64,000 bases of DNA from Rutstroemia sp. NJR-2017a BVV2 (lineage: Eukaryota > Ascomycota > Leotiomycetes > Helotiales > Rutstroemiaceae). Of this stretch, positions 34,914 to 45,286 are shown one piece after another; positions within the stretch are counted from its first letter, which is position 1; the number at the start of each line of letters is the position of its first letter. The notes beneath the pieces are model-generated. The model searched no databases. It worked only from the letters and a program-made list of their open reading frames with translations, and was not told the DNA's origin. The DNA lies in contig NJPS01000054.1 in the NCBI GenBank assembly GCA_002946415.1, positions 992,001-1,056,000 on the forward strand, in the 5' to 3' direction. A program made the position numbers and the translations under genes.

Positions 34914-36530
34914 CTAGCCCGTTGTCCCGTTCGCGCGCCTATCGCGACTATCACTTCTCCTACCCCTCTCCCTCTCCTTAGCATCATGGCTCCTCCCCTT
35001 AGCATCACGGCTCCTCTCCTTATCCTTGCCGTTACTTGTCCCCTGGCCCTTTAAGCCTGTACTCTTGGGAGATCCAGTAGAGTTAGCAGAACGATGAGGC
35101 GATCTGGAACTTGATCCCGACTTTGATCGTACTCGTACCGTTGGCGCCATAACATTTTTGGCGCGTTCAAGTGTTCGCTCCATCGTTCGCCATATTAGCG
35201 TTTGGATAACATGTGACATCCTTACCATATCAATGCCTATTTCAGGTTCGTAATCCTGTGGGTTCGCCTTCATGTCCTGCTTCGCTTCCTTGCTCTTGCT
35301 CTTCAGAGCAGCGAGTCCCACAACCCGGTGTAGTTTGCTGTGCCTAGGATCTTTACTTAGGGGCTTAAGAACTCCCAATTTCTCAAGAAGATTCTCACTT
35401 AACACGCCAAGTGCAGCCAGTGCATCGTACAGTACCGGCCTACAGTATTCCATGATATCCACATCTGGAGGGGGCAGGTTGTATTCCCCGTGCTCGTTGT
35501 ACATCCCGTGCAAATCGAACCAATTTGTACAAAACTTCAAGAACCAAATCTTATCCTGTTCCGGTTTATGTCGCTTCATTGGGTCCTCCCTACAGGCAAC
35601 ATCGTAATAAATTTTCCATTGACGAGAGGACGTTTTATCGAGGCTTTTCCCTAATATATGCCCAGTCGTGTGCAGCTCGCGGAAGAAGCCACCAGGAAAC
35701 TTAACTGCGGTTGCTGCAGTTCTAGTGTAGGCGACGGTTCTGACCTTATTACAGGTCAAAAATTCGAGGAACCGTTTTGCCGATAACATATCATACGTAT
35801 TGTTGGTGATGCTATCAGGTATCATTATTCCTTCTTGAATCGTGTAACCGCCTTGGAAAACAACCTTTTCTGTCACTCGCAAGAACAATTCTTTTTCATC
35901 CTCCGCAAACTTTGCAATATCTGCTACTGATGAAATAACCAACCAGATGACCTTCCTATCTTTTTGGACCTTTGTACAAATCTCTTTCATCAACGCGAAA
36001 CCGTCTGGATAGTCTGCTTCTCTCTGGTCTAATACGGACATGATGTCGCCGGCGCAGTCTGACTCGTATTGATGGACTACATGCATGTTCTCGGTCCCTT
36101 TCGGTGGGTTCTTTCCCGAGTATCCATTGGTCCCTATGGCAGCTCGCGCGTTCTTCATGCCTAGAATTTTCATTACGCATTGTGCATAGTGAGCTCTGTC
36201 TTCTGCCGGGGTGAGGTTTGCAATGAACCCTAATGACTGTGTGGCTTTAAGATAATCGAGCTCGCTCAGCATTGTAATCGCCGTGAGATCGTCGAAATCC
36301 CTCCGGATGTCAGTCGTACATATAATAATGGGAGGCTTGTATTCATGGCCATGATCCTTTGCTTTATTAACACGAGCGTTGACGTCCTTCTTTATTATGC
36401 CAATAATTTCTTCTCGTATTTCACGAGACACCCGAATGTCTTGAGACTTTGTAGTCCGCTTTGAAGATGAGCTAGTGCCGGGACTGTCACCTGTCCGGGG
36501 CAATCGACTCATATGACTTGGAGCGGGCAT
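34914..36530 (-). CDS. Nucleoside hydrolase-like protein, copy 2, with Ser/Arg-Lys-rich tail
   Basis: Uninterrupted frame, 538 residues, ATG 36530 preceded by a CA-rich leader and a TATA box. It aligns with copy 1 in order: TTDIRRDFDDLTAI (D74, D78, D80, D81), IANLTPAEDRAHYAQ, VISSVADIAKFAED, VVFQGGYTIQEG, NNTYDMLSAKRFLEFL and VLYDALAALGVL. Compared with copy 1 the loop Gly-Lys is replaced by Arg-Arg, while the four Asp are kept. The last ~85 residues form a tail rich in Ser, Arg, Lys, Glu and Asp (repeated RSRDAKGR- and KERERG-like units) that is absent in copy 1. This suggests nuclear or RNA-associated localisation (inference). Catalytic competence is uncertain. Confidence 0.82.
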   Translation of the reverse strand: MPAPSHMSRLPRTGDSPGTSSSSKRTTKSQDIRVSREIREEIIGIIKKDVNARVNKAKDHGHEYKPPIIICTTDIRRDFDDLTAITMLSELDYLKATQSLGFIANLTPAEDRAHYAQCVMKILGMKNARAAIGTNGYSGKNPPKGTENMHVVHQYESDCAGDIMSVLDQREADYPDGFALMKEICTKVQKDRKVIWLVISSVADIAKFAEDEKELFLRVTEKVVFQGGYTIQEGIMIPDSITNNTYDMLSAKRFLEFLTCNKVRTVAYTRTAATAVKFPGGFFRELHTTGHILGKSLDKTSSRQWKIYYDVACREDPMKRHKPEQDKIWFLKFCTNWFDLHGMYNEHGEYNLPPPDVDIMEYCRPVLYDALAALGVLSENLLEKLGVLKPLSKDPRHSKLHRVVGLAALKSKSKEAKQDMKANPQDYEPEIGIDMVRMSHVIQTLIWRTMERTLERAKNVMAPTVRVRSKSGSSSRSPHRSANSTGSPKSTGLKGQGTSNGKDKERSRDAKGRSHDAKERERGRRSDSRDRRANGTTG

Positions 36531-36635
36531 TGTTATTGTGGTAATTGATATAGATTGTGAAGTTGTGTGAAATGAGTGTTTGTCGATGGATAGAATGTGA
36601 TGAAGAAAGTGAATAGAAGCAGCACGGATCTTGGC

Positions 36636-36643
36636 CTTTTATA
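36636..36643 (-). promoter_or_regulatory. TATA box of nucleoside hydrolase-like copy 2
   Basis: The minus strand reads TATAAAAG about 105 bp upstream of the ATG at 36530, followed by a pyrimidine/CA-rich leader. Confidence 0.65.
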
Positions 36644-38005
36644 AAGCTATCCAGGAACCAAATGAGTGACGTTCTTCGCAAAATCCTTTTCGACCAGTGA
36701 CCAGCCTACCATAGTACTATTGATGTCAACATGAACTGGCCGAACGACCTGCTCTCCCAGGTGGCTATTGTGTGATGTGGAGTCATAATTGGAAGACTTG
36801 CCGTGGTCGACAGTGGTAACGACAGGATTTGACGACGAGTGCAAAGCCAAGGTGTGACCAAGCCACCATTTACGTGCCATATCACCGTGGGCAAGACTTC
36901 GCAATCCATTACTGTAACATCGGGTTGCACTGAGACTTGGTGAGTTCGAAGTGACCAGAATGGCCTCATGAAGCATGCATTGCCGCGCAATTTTGGGAGC
37001 TTATGTTTTTTCATCGACGTCGGAGAGTTCAGGAGATCGATTGTAGTGACTAGTATATGCTTAATCCTACCTGTTTTAATATACTGACGGGACATGAGTA
37101 TGTATCGTTGGAATTGCTTGTGGCCACTAACTGCAACTAGCAAAAAGCAAGGTCACCAACATTAGCTTAATGATAGAGCGTCAAAAAACGTGAAAAAGAT
37201 GTAACAAACGGCGCTTATGAGCGTGTAAAAATTAACTGGGCCGTCCCCGGTCAGGATAGTGGTCATGCGATCGTGTATCTCAGGAGAACAGTGTAAACTG
37301 GCCCGCTCGAATCGGCCACCGTGAGGCCACTTCGGCCGGCACCACGGCGCAATCAGGAGGAGGCGGGGCTCGAGGCAGAGTAGACTGACAACAACGGGCC
37401 TTCTTTCTTGGAAGATTTGCAAATACGCCCGATATGGACATCTAGAGCCCAATTCATTCTCATAAAGAATGATAAAGTTCAAACATGCGTTCGAATGCAA
37501 GCGGAGGTTGGCGAGGGGCCAGAACTCCCGACTAATCCGGCATCAAACTTCGTAACTTGAACAAACTTGTGGTATGCGCTGGCATACTCATTAAGCCAAC
37601 TGCATATAAGAAGGCCACTCATAAGCTTTTGGCATGATCAAGCGGGCGAGGAGATGACACTGGCTTGGAAGGTGCGTAAAATGTTAAAACCTGATGGTAT
37701 ATTCAAAAGTATATAGTAAACCCAAGCAATGAGATTTCGTTCTGAAGCCAAGGCGTGAATACAAAAATATAAAGCGAGACCATTCATATCGGATCTTAGA
37801 TTGTCTTGATGTTTATCAGCTGAGACTGAAGAGTAGAACACCGGAAGACCTTGAAAGTCACGTGTAAAGTGAGGTAAGGTTTGGTTTGTCTGCTCCTTAC
37901 GTAATACACGCAGTGGCTCGCCAACCTAGGCAGACTCGAGACAGCTAATTGACTTGATCTGTATATCCCCATTTCTTTTCCCATTTGTGGCCCTGATTTT
38001 CAAGA
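36644..38005. other. Intergenic
   Basis: Lies between divergent genes (copy 2 minus, MMTAG2-like plus). Minus frames 36647-36976 and 36706-37143 overlap in different frames and match no family. No RNA or repeat recognised. Confidence 0.5.
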
Positions 38006-39032
38006 ATGGATTTATTGTCTTCGATCAGAAAGTCCGGCTCGCGCGGAGGTGTCAATTTCAGCTGGGATGATGTGCAGTCTTCCCAGGTAAGTTCTGCTTG
38101 GCCCATGGCTTCCATAACCTCCTACCTCTGACATTTTACAGCATCGCGAAAACTACCTTGGCCACTCTCTCATGGCCCCTGTGGGGCGATGGCAAAAGGG
38201 CAAGGATTTGAACTGGTACGCAAAGGCCGAAAGTACGACGAACGACCAAGAAACCGCTGAAGAGAAGCGCGCGCGAGAACGCAAAGAAGAAATCAGAATA
38301 ATTAAAGAAGCCGAGGAAGACGCACTCGCCAGGGCTTTAGGATTACCCGTCGGACAACGAGGAAATGGTACGGGCGCAAATAATGTAGAGGTGGGGGAAC
38401 TGAAGAGAGTGATCAAGGAAACTGAGGAAGGAGATGACGACATTGAAGAAATGGGAAAAGGGACAGGATTTAGTGATTTTGTGGGCAAAACAGAGGGGGC
38501 AGAGCTGTTGGAACTCAATGCTGAAGAACAGAAAGGCGGACTGATGAGACAAGGTCGGGACAGCGGAAGGCTGGACAGAGCGAGAGATAACAGAGACCGG
38601 CACGAAGGTGGTAGGGACAAGAAAAGACAACGGAGTCGAAGTCGTGATAGGGAGAGGGATAGGGAACGTCGACATAGGAAAGCCCGATATCGTTCAAGAA
38701 GCAGAGAGCGTGAACACCAGGGTCGCAGGCGCAACGACAGTCCTCGCCGAGACAAGAGTCACAGTCCTGGTTCAAGACACCGCATCGAGAGAAATCAGAG
38801 GACAGATACAAGAAGCCGCAGATCCAGATACCGCAGTCCAGACAGGGAGCACCGCAGAGATAGAAGTCGAAGTCCGGATACTCGACATCGTAGATATCGA
38901 AGCCGGAGCCCTGAGAGAAGAAATCGTGGTAGAGTTGACGAAGAGCGGAGGCGACCTTCAGAACATGATTCACGGTCAAGACTTAGCCGTTCACCTGATG
39001 ACATTCAAGAGCATGCGATATCTGGAAGATAA
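38006..39032 (+). CDS. MMTAG2-like (multiple myeloma tumour-associated protein 2) SR-rich nuclear protein
   Basis: Two exons, 38006-38086 and 38142-39032, with a 55-bp intron, giving 323 residues. The N-terminal ~60 residues carry the MMTAG signature: MDLLSSIRKSGSRGGVNFSW, then HRENYLGHSLMAPVGRWQ and KDLNWYAK. The intron falls inside this domain. A charged coiled segment (EEKRARERKEEIRIIKEAEE) precedes a C-terminal half made almost wholly of RS/RD/RE dipeptides, typical of splicing-associated nuclear proteins. The molecular role of this family is poorly known. Other-frame readings of the RS region are repeats of the same low-complexity DNA. Confidence 0.88.
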
Positions 39033-39719
39033 TGATGCGAGCTTTCGGCGACATGCGGGCAACGCGTGACATCTCAATAAGGGCATTCCTATATTGGGGG
39101 GAACTAGAACTAGGCAAGCTGGCGTTGGGATAGCTAGATCATCACGGCATACATAATGTTAATTTTCAGTCATGATATCAAGCTTCACGCTGGGATACGC
39201 CAAAGCATGAACGATATCTCCAAAGGAATGATCACATGCGAGCCTATTCCTTTACGCTGCCCTTGTTGCGATTATCTGGTAAACTGTAAACTGTTAATAG
39301 TTATTGACGAGAGAACACGTGCGTCTGGTCAAGTATGAATTAGACCCTAACTTAGCATTTTCTGGTTCGCATTTTCTGTAAGTACGGGAGGCATGGCAAT
39401 ACTTCTTAAGTTCTTAGGGGCTGGTGGCAATAGCGATGTTCGGTCTAAGCCGGTTAAGGCCGAATGTTGTGATGCAGCCTCAGAGATTCCTAACGATTCT
39501 TGAAACAATTTCACCACACATCCAATCAACTACACTTTTCTGCTGGTCCAGATCTCCTCCGGTCATTTTCTTGTCGAAGATTGTTCTACTGCTTCTATGC
39601 CAATTTAGTCCAGGATTATTTGGTCCACCAGTCATTCCAGAAAGCCCGTTTGACGTTCCGCTTTCTGTCAGCCTTCTGTCAGCCTTCTCCCCGAGCCATT
39701 CACCAGACCACCGCCACCA

Positions 39720-39727
39720 TATATAAA
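39720..39727 (+). promoter_or_regulatory. TATA box of the GHKL-ATPase gene
   Basis: TATATAAA lies 126 bp upstream of the chosen ATG at 39853, which supports that start. Confidence 0.6.
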
Positions 39728-39778
39728 CTGCACTGCCCACATCCCAATACGAACTGACACCTGAAACTCTTCATCGGT

Positions 39779-39811
39779 ATGGTTCTCGGACAACATTCGA
39801 GCCAAGTTTGA
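39779..39811 (+). other. Upstream ORF in leader of GHKL-ATPase gene
   Basis: An ATG at 39779, downstream of the TATA box, opens a 10-codon frame ending TGA at 39809-39811. This is 41 bp before the main ATG and in another frame. Confidence 0.45.
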
Positions 39812-39852
39812 CTTCTACCAGTCCAGTCACTGAACTTGAACAAGACCAGGCC

Positions 39853-42800
39853 ATGGATTTCACTAAACTTCGAGCTCATGCTCTGAAGGATGGCGATGAC
39901 GAGGAGGCAGTCACAGTCAACACTAGAGCCTTGATCGATAAGGTCCTTGCGAGATACTCTGGAGAATGGACAACATTACGAGAACTGATCCAAAATGCCG
40001 CTGATGCGCAAGCGACGACTGTTACAATCAAATTCGAGACACTTCCTTCGACACAAGTCCCCCTACCCCAGACCACAAATCAATCAGAGATACTGAAGCA
40101 CGCGCTTTTGAACCACACATTGAAGCGATTGCTGGTGACAAATGATGGGCAAGCATTCGGGGTTAACGACTGGTCAAGGTTGAAGAGGATCGCGGAGGGA
40201 AATCCAGATGAAACAAAGATTGGCGCCTTTGGTGTGGGATTTTACAGTGTATTCGCAGACTGTGAGGATCCTTTTGTCAGTTCTGGGGACCAGGCGATGG
40301 CGTTTTATTGGAAGGGGAACTCGTTGTTCACGAAAAAGATACAGCTTCCCCCAGACCAAGCCAACCCCAACACCAGCTTTGTCCTTGACTACCGGAATAA
40401 CACAACACCAATGCCGAATCTCCTATCAATAGCACAGTTCCTCGCCACAAGTTTGACATTTGTAGCCTTACAAAATATCGAGTTATATGTTGATGATTGG
40501 AAAATCGTTTCCTTGAAGAAAAAGGCAGCCCCGAGTTACGAGGTCCCTATTGCGAAGGATGTGGAAACCAGGACGAAGGAGGGACTTATGAAAGTGCACA
40601 GCCTTGATCGGGAGAGTGTACAGATGGACGCAACATTCATGAGTGTAGTTGGTTGGAAACCCGTCAAACCATCTGTGTCTAAATCGCCTTACGACACCAG
40701 TTACGGCAGTAACTCAGCAGACATGCCCTCGCTAAGGTCGTTCTTTTCCAGGCTCACCTCAAACAACAGTCAGGCGCAGCAGAAAGCAAAGGCGCTCCAA
40801 GAGGAGAAGGCAATGCAAGAAGTATTGCTAGAAGATTTGACTGCCTTGACTACAACTAATGTGTTCTTACGAGTAACTACCGCTCAGGTGAAGACATTCG
40901 TTCAACCGAATTTCGCATCTGAATTGGAGCGAGCAACCAAGAAGCCGCCTCCAAAGACCACCAAGCTCGCAATCTTGACATCTTCATATGATGAGACCGA
41001 AGCATCTACAAAGGAGAGTATAGTAGCGAAGAATGTGGATATTTTCGCGTCTGTTTTACCTGGAAAGAAGCCGGGTGGTCGGGTGTTTATCGGGTTTCCT
41101 ACGCATCAGACGACAGGAGCAGGCATGCATCTATCCGCTCCGTCCGTGATCCCAACGGTTGAGAGAGAGTCAATCGACCTTAACGCGCGGTACGTTCGAA
41201 CTTGGAATATCGAAATGCTTCGAGTTGCAGGTATCATGGCCAGATTGGCGTTTGCGAATGAGATGTCGGATCTCTCCAACAAGATCAAGCGTGCCACTCA
41301 GTCGAATGGCCATGGAAACAAAGTAACCAAAGAAGAGATTGAACAATTCTTACCCGAAGCTCTACATACCTTGAAGACTTTCTCTTTTGGTGACTCTACA
41401 CCAAGTTCTCAGGTGTCCCAAATCATTGAAGAGGCCTTTTGGACCGCCTATAAAAAAGCATCTATTGAAGTCTACAGCACTAGAGGTGTACTTGCGACCA
41501 CTAAAGTTCGTCTGGCCACGGAAGATTTGAGTGGGTTTGTCGAAGGAATTCCTGTCGTCCCTGATGCGCTCGTCAAGTCAGATTTCGTTCAGAAGCTCAG
41601 AGACTTTGGACTGATCACGGAGATCACCATAGGCGACGTCAAACAAGAATTGGAGGCAAAGGCGCTGACCAAAGACCAATTAATCCAACTCATTAGCTGG
41701 GCAGGTCGTAAAGCTATTACTGGCGAGATTGATAGCCTCACGGTTCAGTCACTATTTGGAGTTGCTGTCGCCACGCTAGGAGAAGACAGTAACCAAGGCG
41801 GAATCATTGCCCTGGGAAGCATCACAAACTACCTGAACGTGAACAAAATCCCCGCGGAGGTCCCCATACCTCCGACTACGCTTCCTTTCGAGTTCAGTCG
41901 CGGGTGTCAACCAAATGAACTCCAAGCACTCGGCTGGGAGCCGCTTGAAATTGTCCCCTGGCTACGGTATTTGATTGAATCTAAAGAAAGAAACGGGCCA
42001 TCGCAAAACCTAACTTCTTCGCCACAATTCGCTGCGAAAGTCCTTCAGATCACCTCAAGAGCTTGGGAGCTTCTCAGCGCAAGCTCCAAAACGACTGTCC
42101 AATCTCTCTTACAGGATCTCACGGTTATCCCAACCAAATGCGGCATGAAAAAACCAGGCGAAGCATTCTTCGAGAGCGTGAAACTCTTCCAGGATCTTCC
42201 CACTGTTTCTGGGTGCCCTGGCGTTAAAGAAAAGTTTCTGGCTGCTATAGGAGTAAGGAGAACTGTGGATCTGGAAACGATCTTCAGTCGACTACTAGCT
42301 CCGGGACCACAAGGCAAAGATGGCGAAGTCTCGAACAATATGCGCCACATGGATCTAATCAAGTATTTGGCTTCGGTCAAGGATGACATACCACCAGATG
42401 ATCTTAAAAGACTAAGAGACTCCCATATTTGCCCTGCTGAAGCTGGACCACCAGGTATGGAGTCCGCTCAGTGTACTGCTAGACTTTACAAAGTGAGAGA
42501 GCTTTATGAGCCACAGGACAACCTTCGTGCTCTGCAATTGCCCATCTTACAGTGGCCAGGACCTCCTGGTAGTTATCGACCTAAGAGTAATGAAGGGCGG
42601 TTTTTGTCAATGCTTGGTCTAAGAAGTTATCCCTCGGTGCCAGAACTCATTGACATGATGGCGTCAACTGACATCATACTTCGTGACAAGGCCATGAACT
42701 ACTTCATTGCTTATCATCAGAATAATGCCTATGTTCACTTTGATGTTAGCACAAGCCCAAAAGCTTTTCTGCCGATCGCAGGTGATGAGAAGCGAAGAGT

Positions 42801-45286
42801 CTCGCCCAGTGAGTGTTTCAGCAACGAGAGCAGTTCAGTCCTTGGGTTCAATGTTCTGAGACAGGACCTCCACAATCATGCAAATGTAAGTTTAAAGTGC
42901 TGGAAGAATACAAGCATATACTGACAATGTTCTTGACAGAAATTTGGTGTGGCTATGAACCCGCCCATCACAGAATGTACAAATCGATTGATAAAGAAAC
43001 CCCCAACGTCGCGTCGTGAGGCTATATTGTTCTTTGGCTACTTCTCGGCAAGACTTGGTGAGCTCGGTGTAGCCAACTTAGCCAAGCTTGGCGATGCTCC
43101 TATCGTTCCTGTAGCAGATCGACAAAAGACATCTTCAAGTTTCTTAAATGAGAAAGCACCAGAAACTACACGAATTAAATATCTTACGCCGCGGCAATGC
43201 TATCTTGGGAACTCACCTACTTACAATGATATATTCGACTTCGTCGATTTTGGAAATGAGGCTAATGCATTTTTGATGAAGTGTGGGTCGAAGAATGAGC
43301 CAACAAAGCTAGAACTTGCTGCACTGGTTTGTCAAGAGCCTGCACGTCTCCTTGGTATCATGCAAAGTCCAGAGAAGTACCTGCAGCTTCTGAGAACTTT
43401 GGCGGACGATCTTCCACTGCTCAAAAGAGACAGAGTTCTCTTCAAGCAAATGAAAGCATCAAAATTCTTACTGGGCTCAAGAGAGATTGCAGGGACAAAG
43501 GAAAAGCCCAAGTCAAGTAGCCTTTTGGACGATGGTGATTCTGACCTTGAGGGATTGGAAGATGCACCTGTCAAGCAATGGCAGCTTGTTTTACCGGGTT
43601 CAGTTGTAGTCGTTGATGATTACAACAGTTATCAGCTTTTCAAAGAAAGCCTCATTTGCGCGCCTTTAGAGGACAGATTGGAAGAATTCTACGTAGCGCT
43701 CGGGTCGTCGAACCTCAGTGATATAGTTCAAGAAGATCTCCGCGTTGGCCATGCTACAGACAACCAAGCAGATGCAGCTAAACTCCGCAAGCATGTTTTA
43801 GAACGTGCCAAGCTCTTCTTGCACGAATCCCCTCGAGAGAATGTCAAGCGTGATAGTCGATGGCTGGAGAAGAATTTGTCCGTGCAGATCGTCACTGGCA
43901 TTCAACTCAGGAGGTCCCTGCGTGGTCAGAACTTATCTAATACTGAGAAGAGATCAGCAGCTTGCGTCCAGGAACGTGGTCGTGGCTTGAACCTCTTGGT
44001 TACAGCAGGCTATGATACCTACCAAATCAGTCAAGCAATGTGTAAACATTTGTTAGACCGCCCACAACAACAATCTTACCTCACGTTCGAGACATTCCTC
44101 ACGCTTTCCTTGTACCAACTTCGTTCCCGAGGGTACAATGTCGAAAGGATTCTTAGGGCAAAGGCAGCAGAAGCACGTATCGCTGAAGCAGAGCGCGAAC
44201 GACAACTCGAGGCCGAGCAGCAACATATAAAGGAGCAAGAGGAAAATTGGAGACAGCAACAGCAACAGCAGCAAACTCCTGCAATTGCTGCAGCTGCACG
44301 GGATGAATCTCGTCGAGATTCTCAAATTGTGTCAATGCCCGGTGGTTTCGGACCTGACTCTCCAGAGAATTCCCCACCTCCAGCGAGGAAGCCGAAGAGT
44401 CGCGGATTGTTTTCCAACCTTACCAGGCGATTGGGCATCGAAAGTGGTAGCAGTGATGATGCAAGCAGGTCACCAACCGCATCTGAGGATGTCACTAAAG
44501 ACAATCCTCCACCATACCAGGAAATTGATGCAAAGGACAAGAAGCCTACAACGGAAAAGGTCACTTCTCCCGCTGCCATCCAACAAAACCTCCTCAACGC
44601 TATCAAATCTTCACGGGCACACGATTCTTCTACACTATTTTCTCAGCCCAACACCACCACCGTCAAGGAACAAGCTTCTTATTGCGATTCCCAATCAGGA
44701 CACAACATTAATTTCCTCGCGGATGCTTCGAACGGAACACGTATCTTCGTGGCCAAGACCATGAACGATCCATCCGCTTTCCTTACTAGCAATGTATCTT
44801 CTCTCAACAAATTCGCCAACCTTCTCCACGAAGCCGCGGATATCTACTCCCTCCCCAGAAAAGCAATCCACATCTTCTACGACGAGTCCGGTCACACGAT
44901 CGCCTTCAACAGCAACGGAAGTATCTTCTGCAATTTCCGCTTCTACGCACAATTGCATCAACGGAAGATTGAGAGCGGTATTGGTGCTGAGAAAGCGGAG
45001 GTTGGTGCGTATTGGTGGGTGGTGCTGGCGCATGAGTTGGCGCATAACTTGGTGGGCCCGCATAATTCCGATCATAGTTTCTACACGTAAGTTTTCCTCC
45101 TTCCTCTATCCGATGAAGTATATCAAAGAAAGTATGTAAAATGAACAATGTGCTGATTTTTGGGGCTCATATAGTGAGCAGTTGATTGCGAATTACTTCC
45201 CGAAGATGATGGGTAGGGCTACGGTCTATATGCAAGCTCCGACGCCGAAGAGTCTGCAACAGGACGACCCTCACTTACTTGATTAG
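39853..45286 (+). CDS. Giant GHKL/HSP90-like ATPase protein (DUF3684/sacsin-like) with C-terminal HExxH motif
   Basis: Three exons, 39853-42885, 42940-45086 and 45175-45286, giving 1,763 residues. The frame is open slightly further upstream but lacks another ATG. The N-terminus is an HSP90-like ATPase fold: RELIQNAADA (N48), TNDGQAF (D98) and GAFGVGFYSVF (G124 onward), the three nucleotide-binding motifs of the GHKL superfamily. This matches fungal DUF3684 and sacsin/NOV-type proteins. A long middle follows, then a charged coiled-coil (about 1,410-1,445) with a poly-Gln run, a Pro/Ser-rich linker, and a C-terminal globular part. That last part contains VVLAHELAHNLVG (H1709, E1710, H1713), followed by GPHNSDH and a Glu at 1728. 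This is a zinc-peptidase-like arrangement. The last intron splits the codon just before this Glu. Biological role unknown; chaperone-like or peptidase activity is inferred from motifs. Confidence 0.88.

Larger units (their letters stand above)
39033..39852. other. Intergenic, promoter of the GHKL-ATPase giant gene
   Basis: Holds a direct repeat of TCTGTCAGCCT near 39664-39686, a TATATAAA box and a short upstream reading frame at 39779-39811. No other gene recognised. Confidence 0.55.

Noticed and set aside
39808..39852. Upstream extension of the ATPase protein
   Set aside because: The frame is open but begins without an ATG; the TATA box spacing and context favour ATG 39853.
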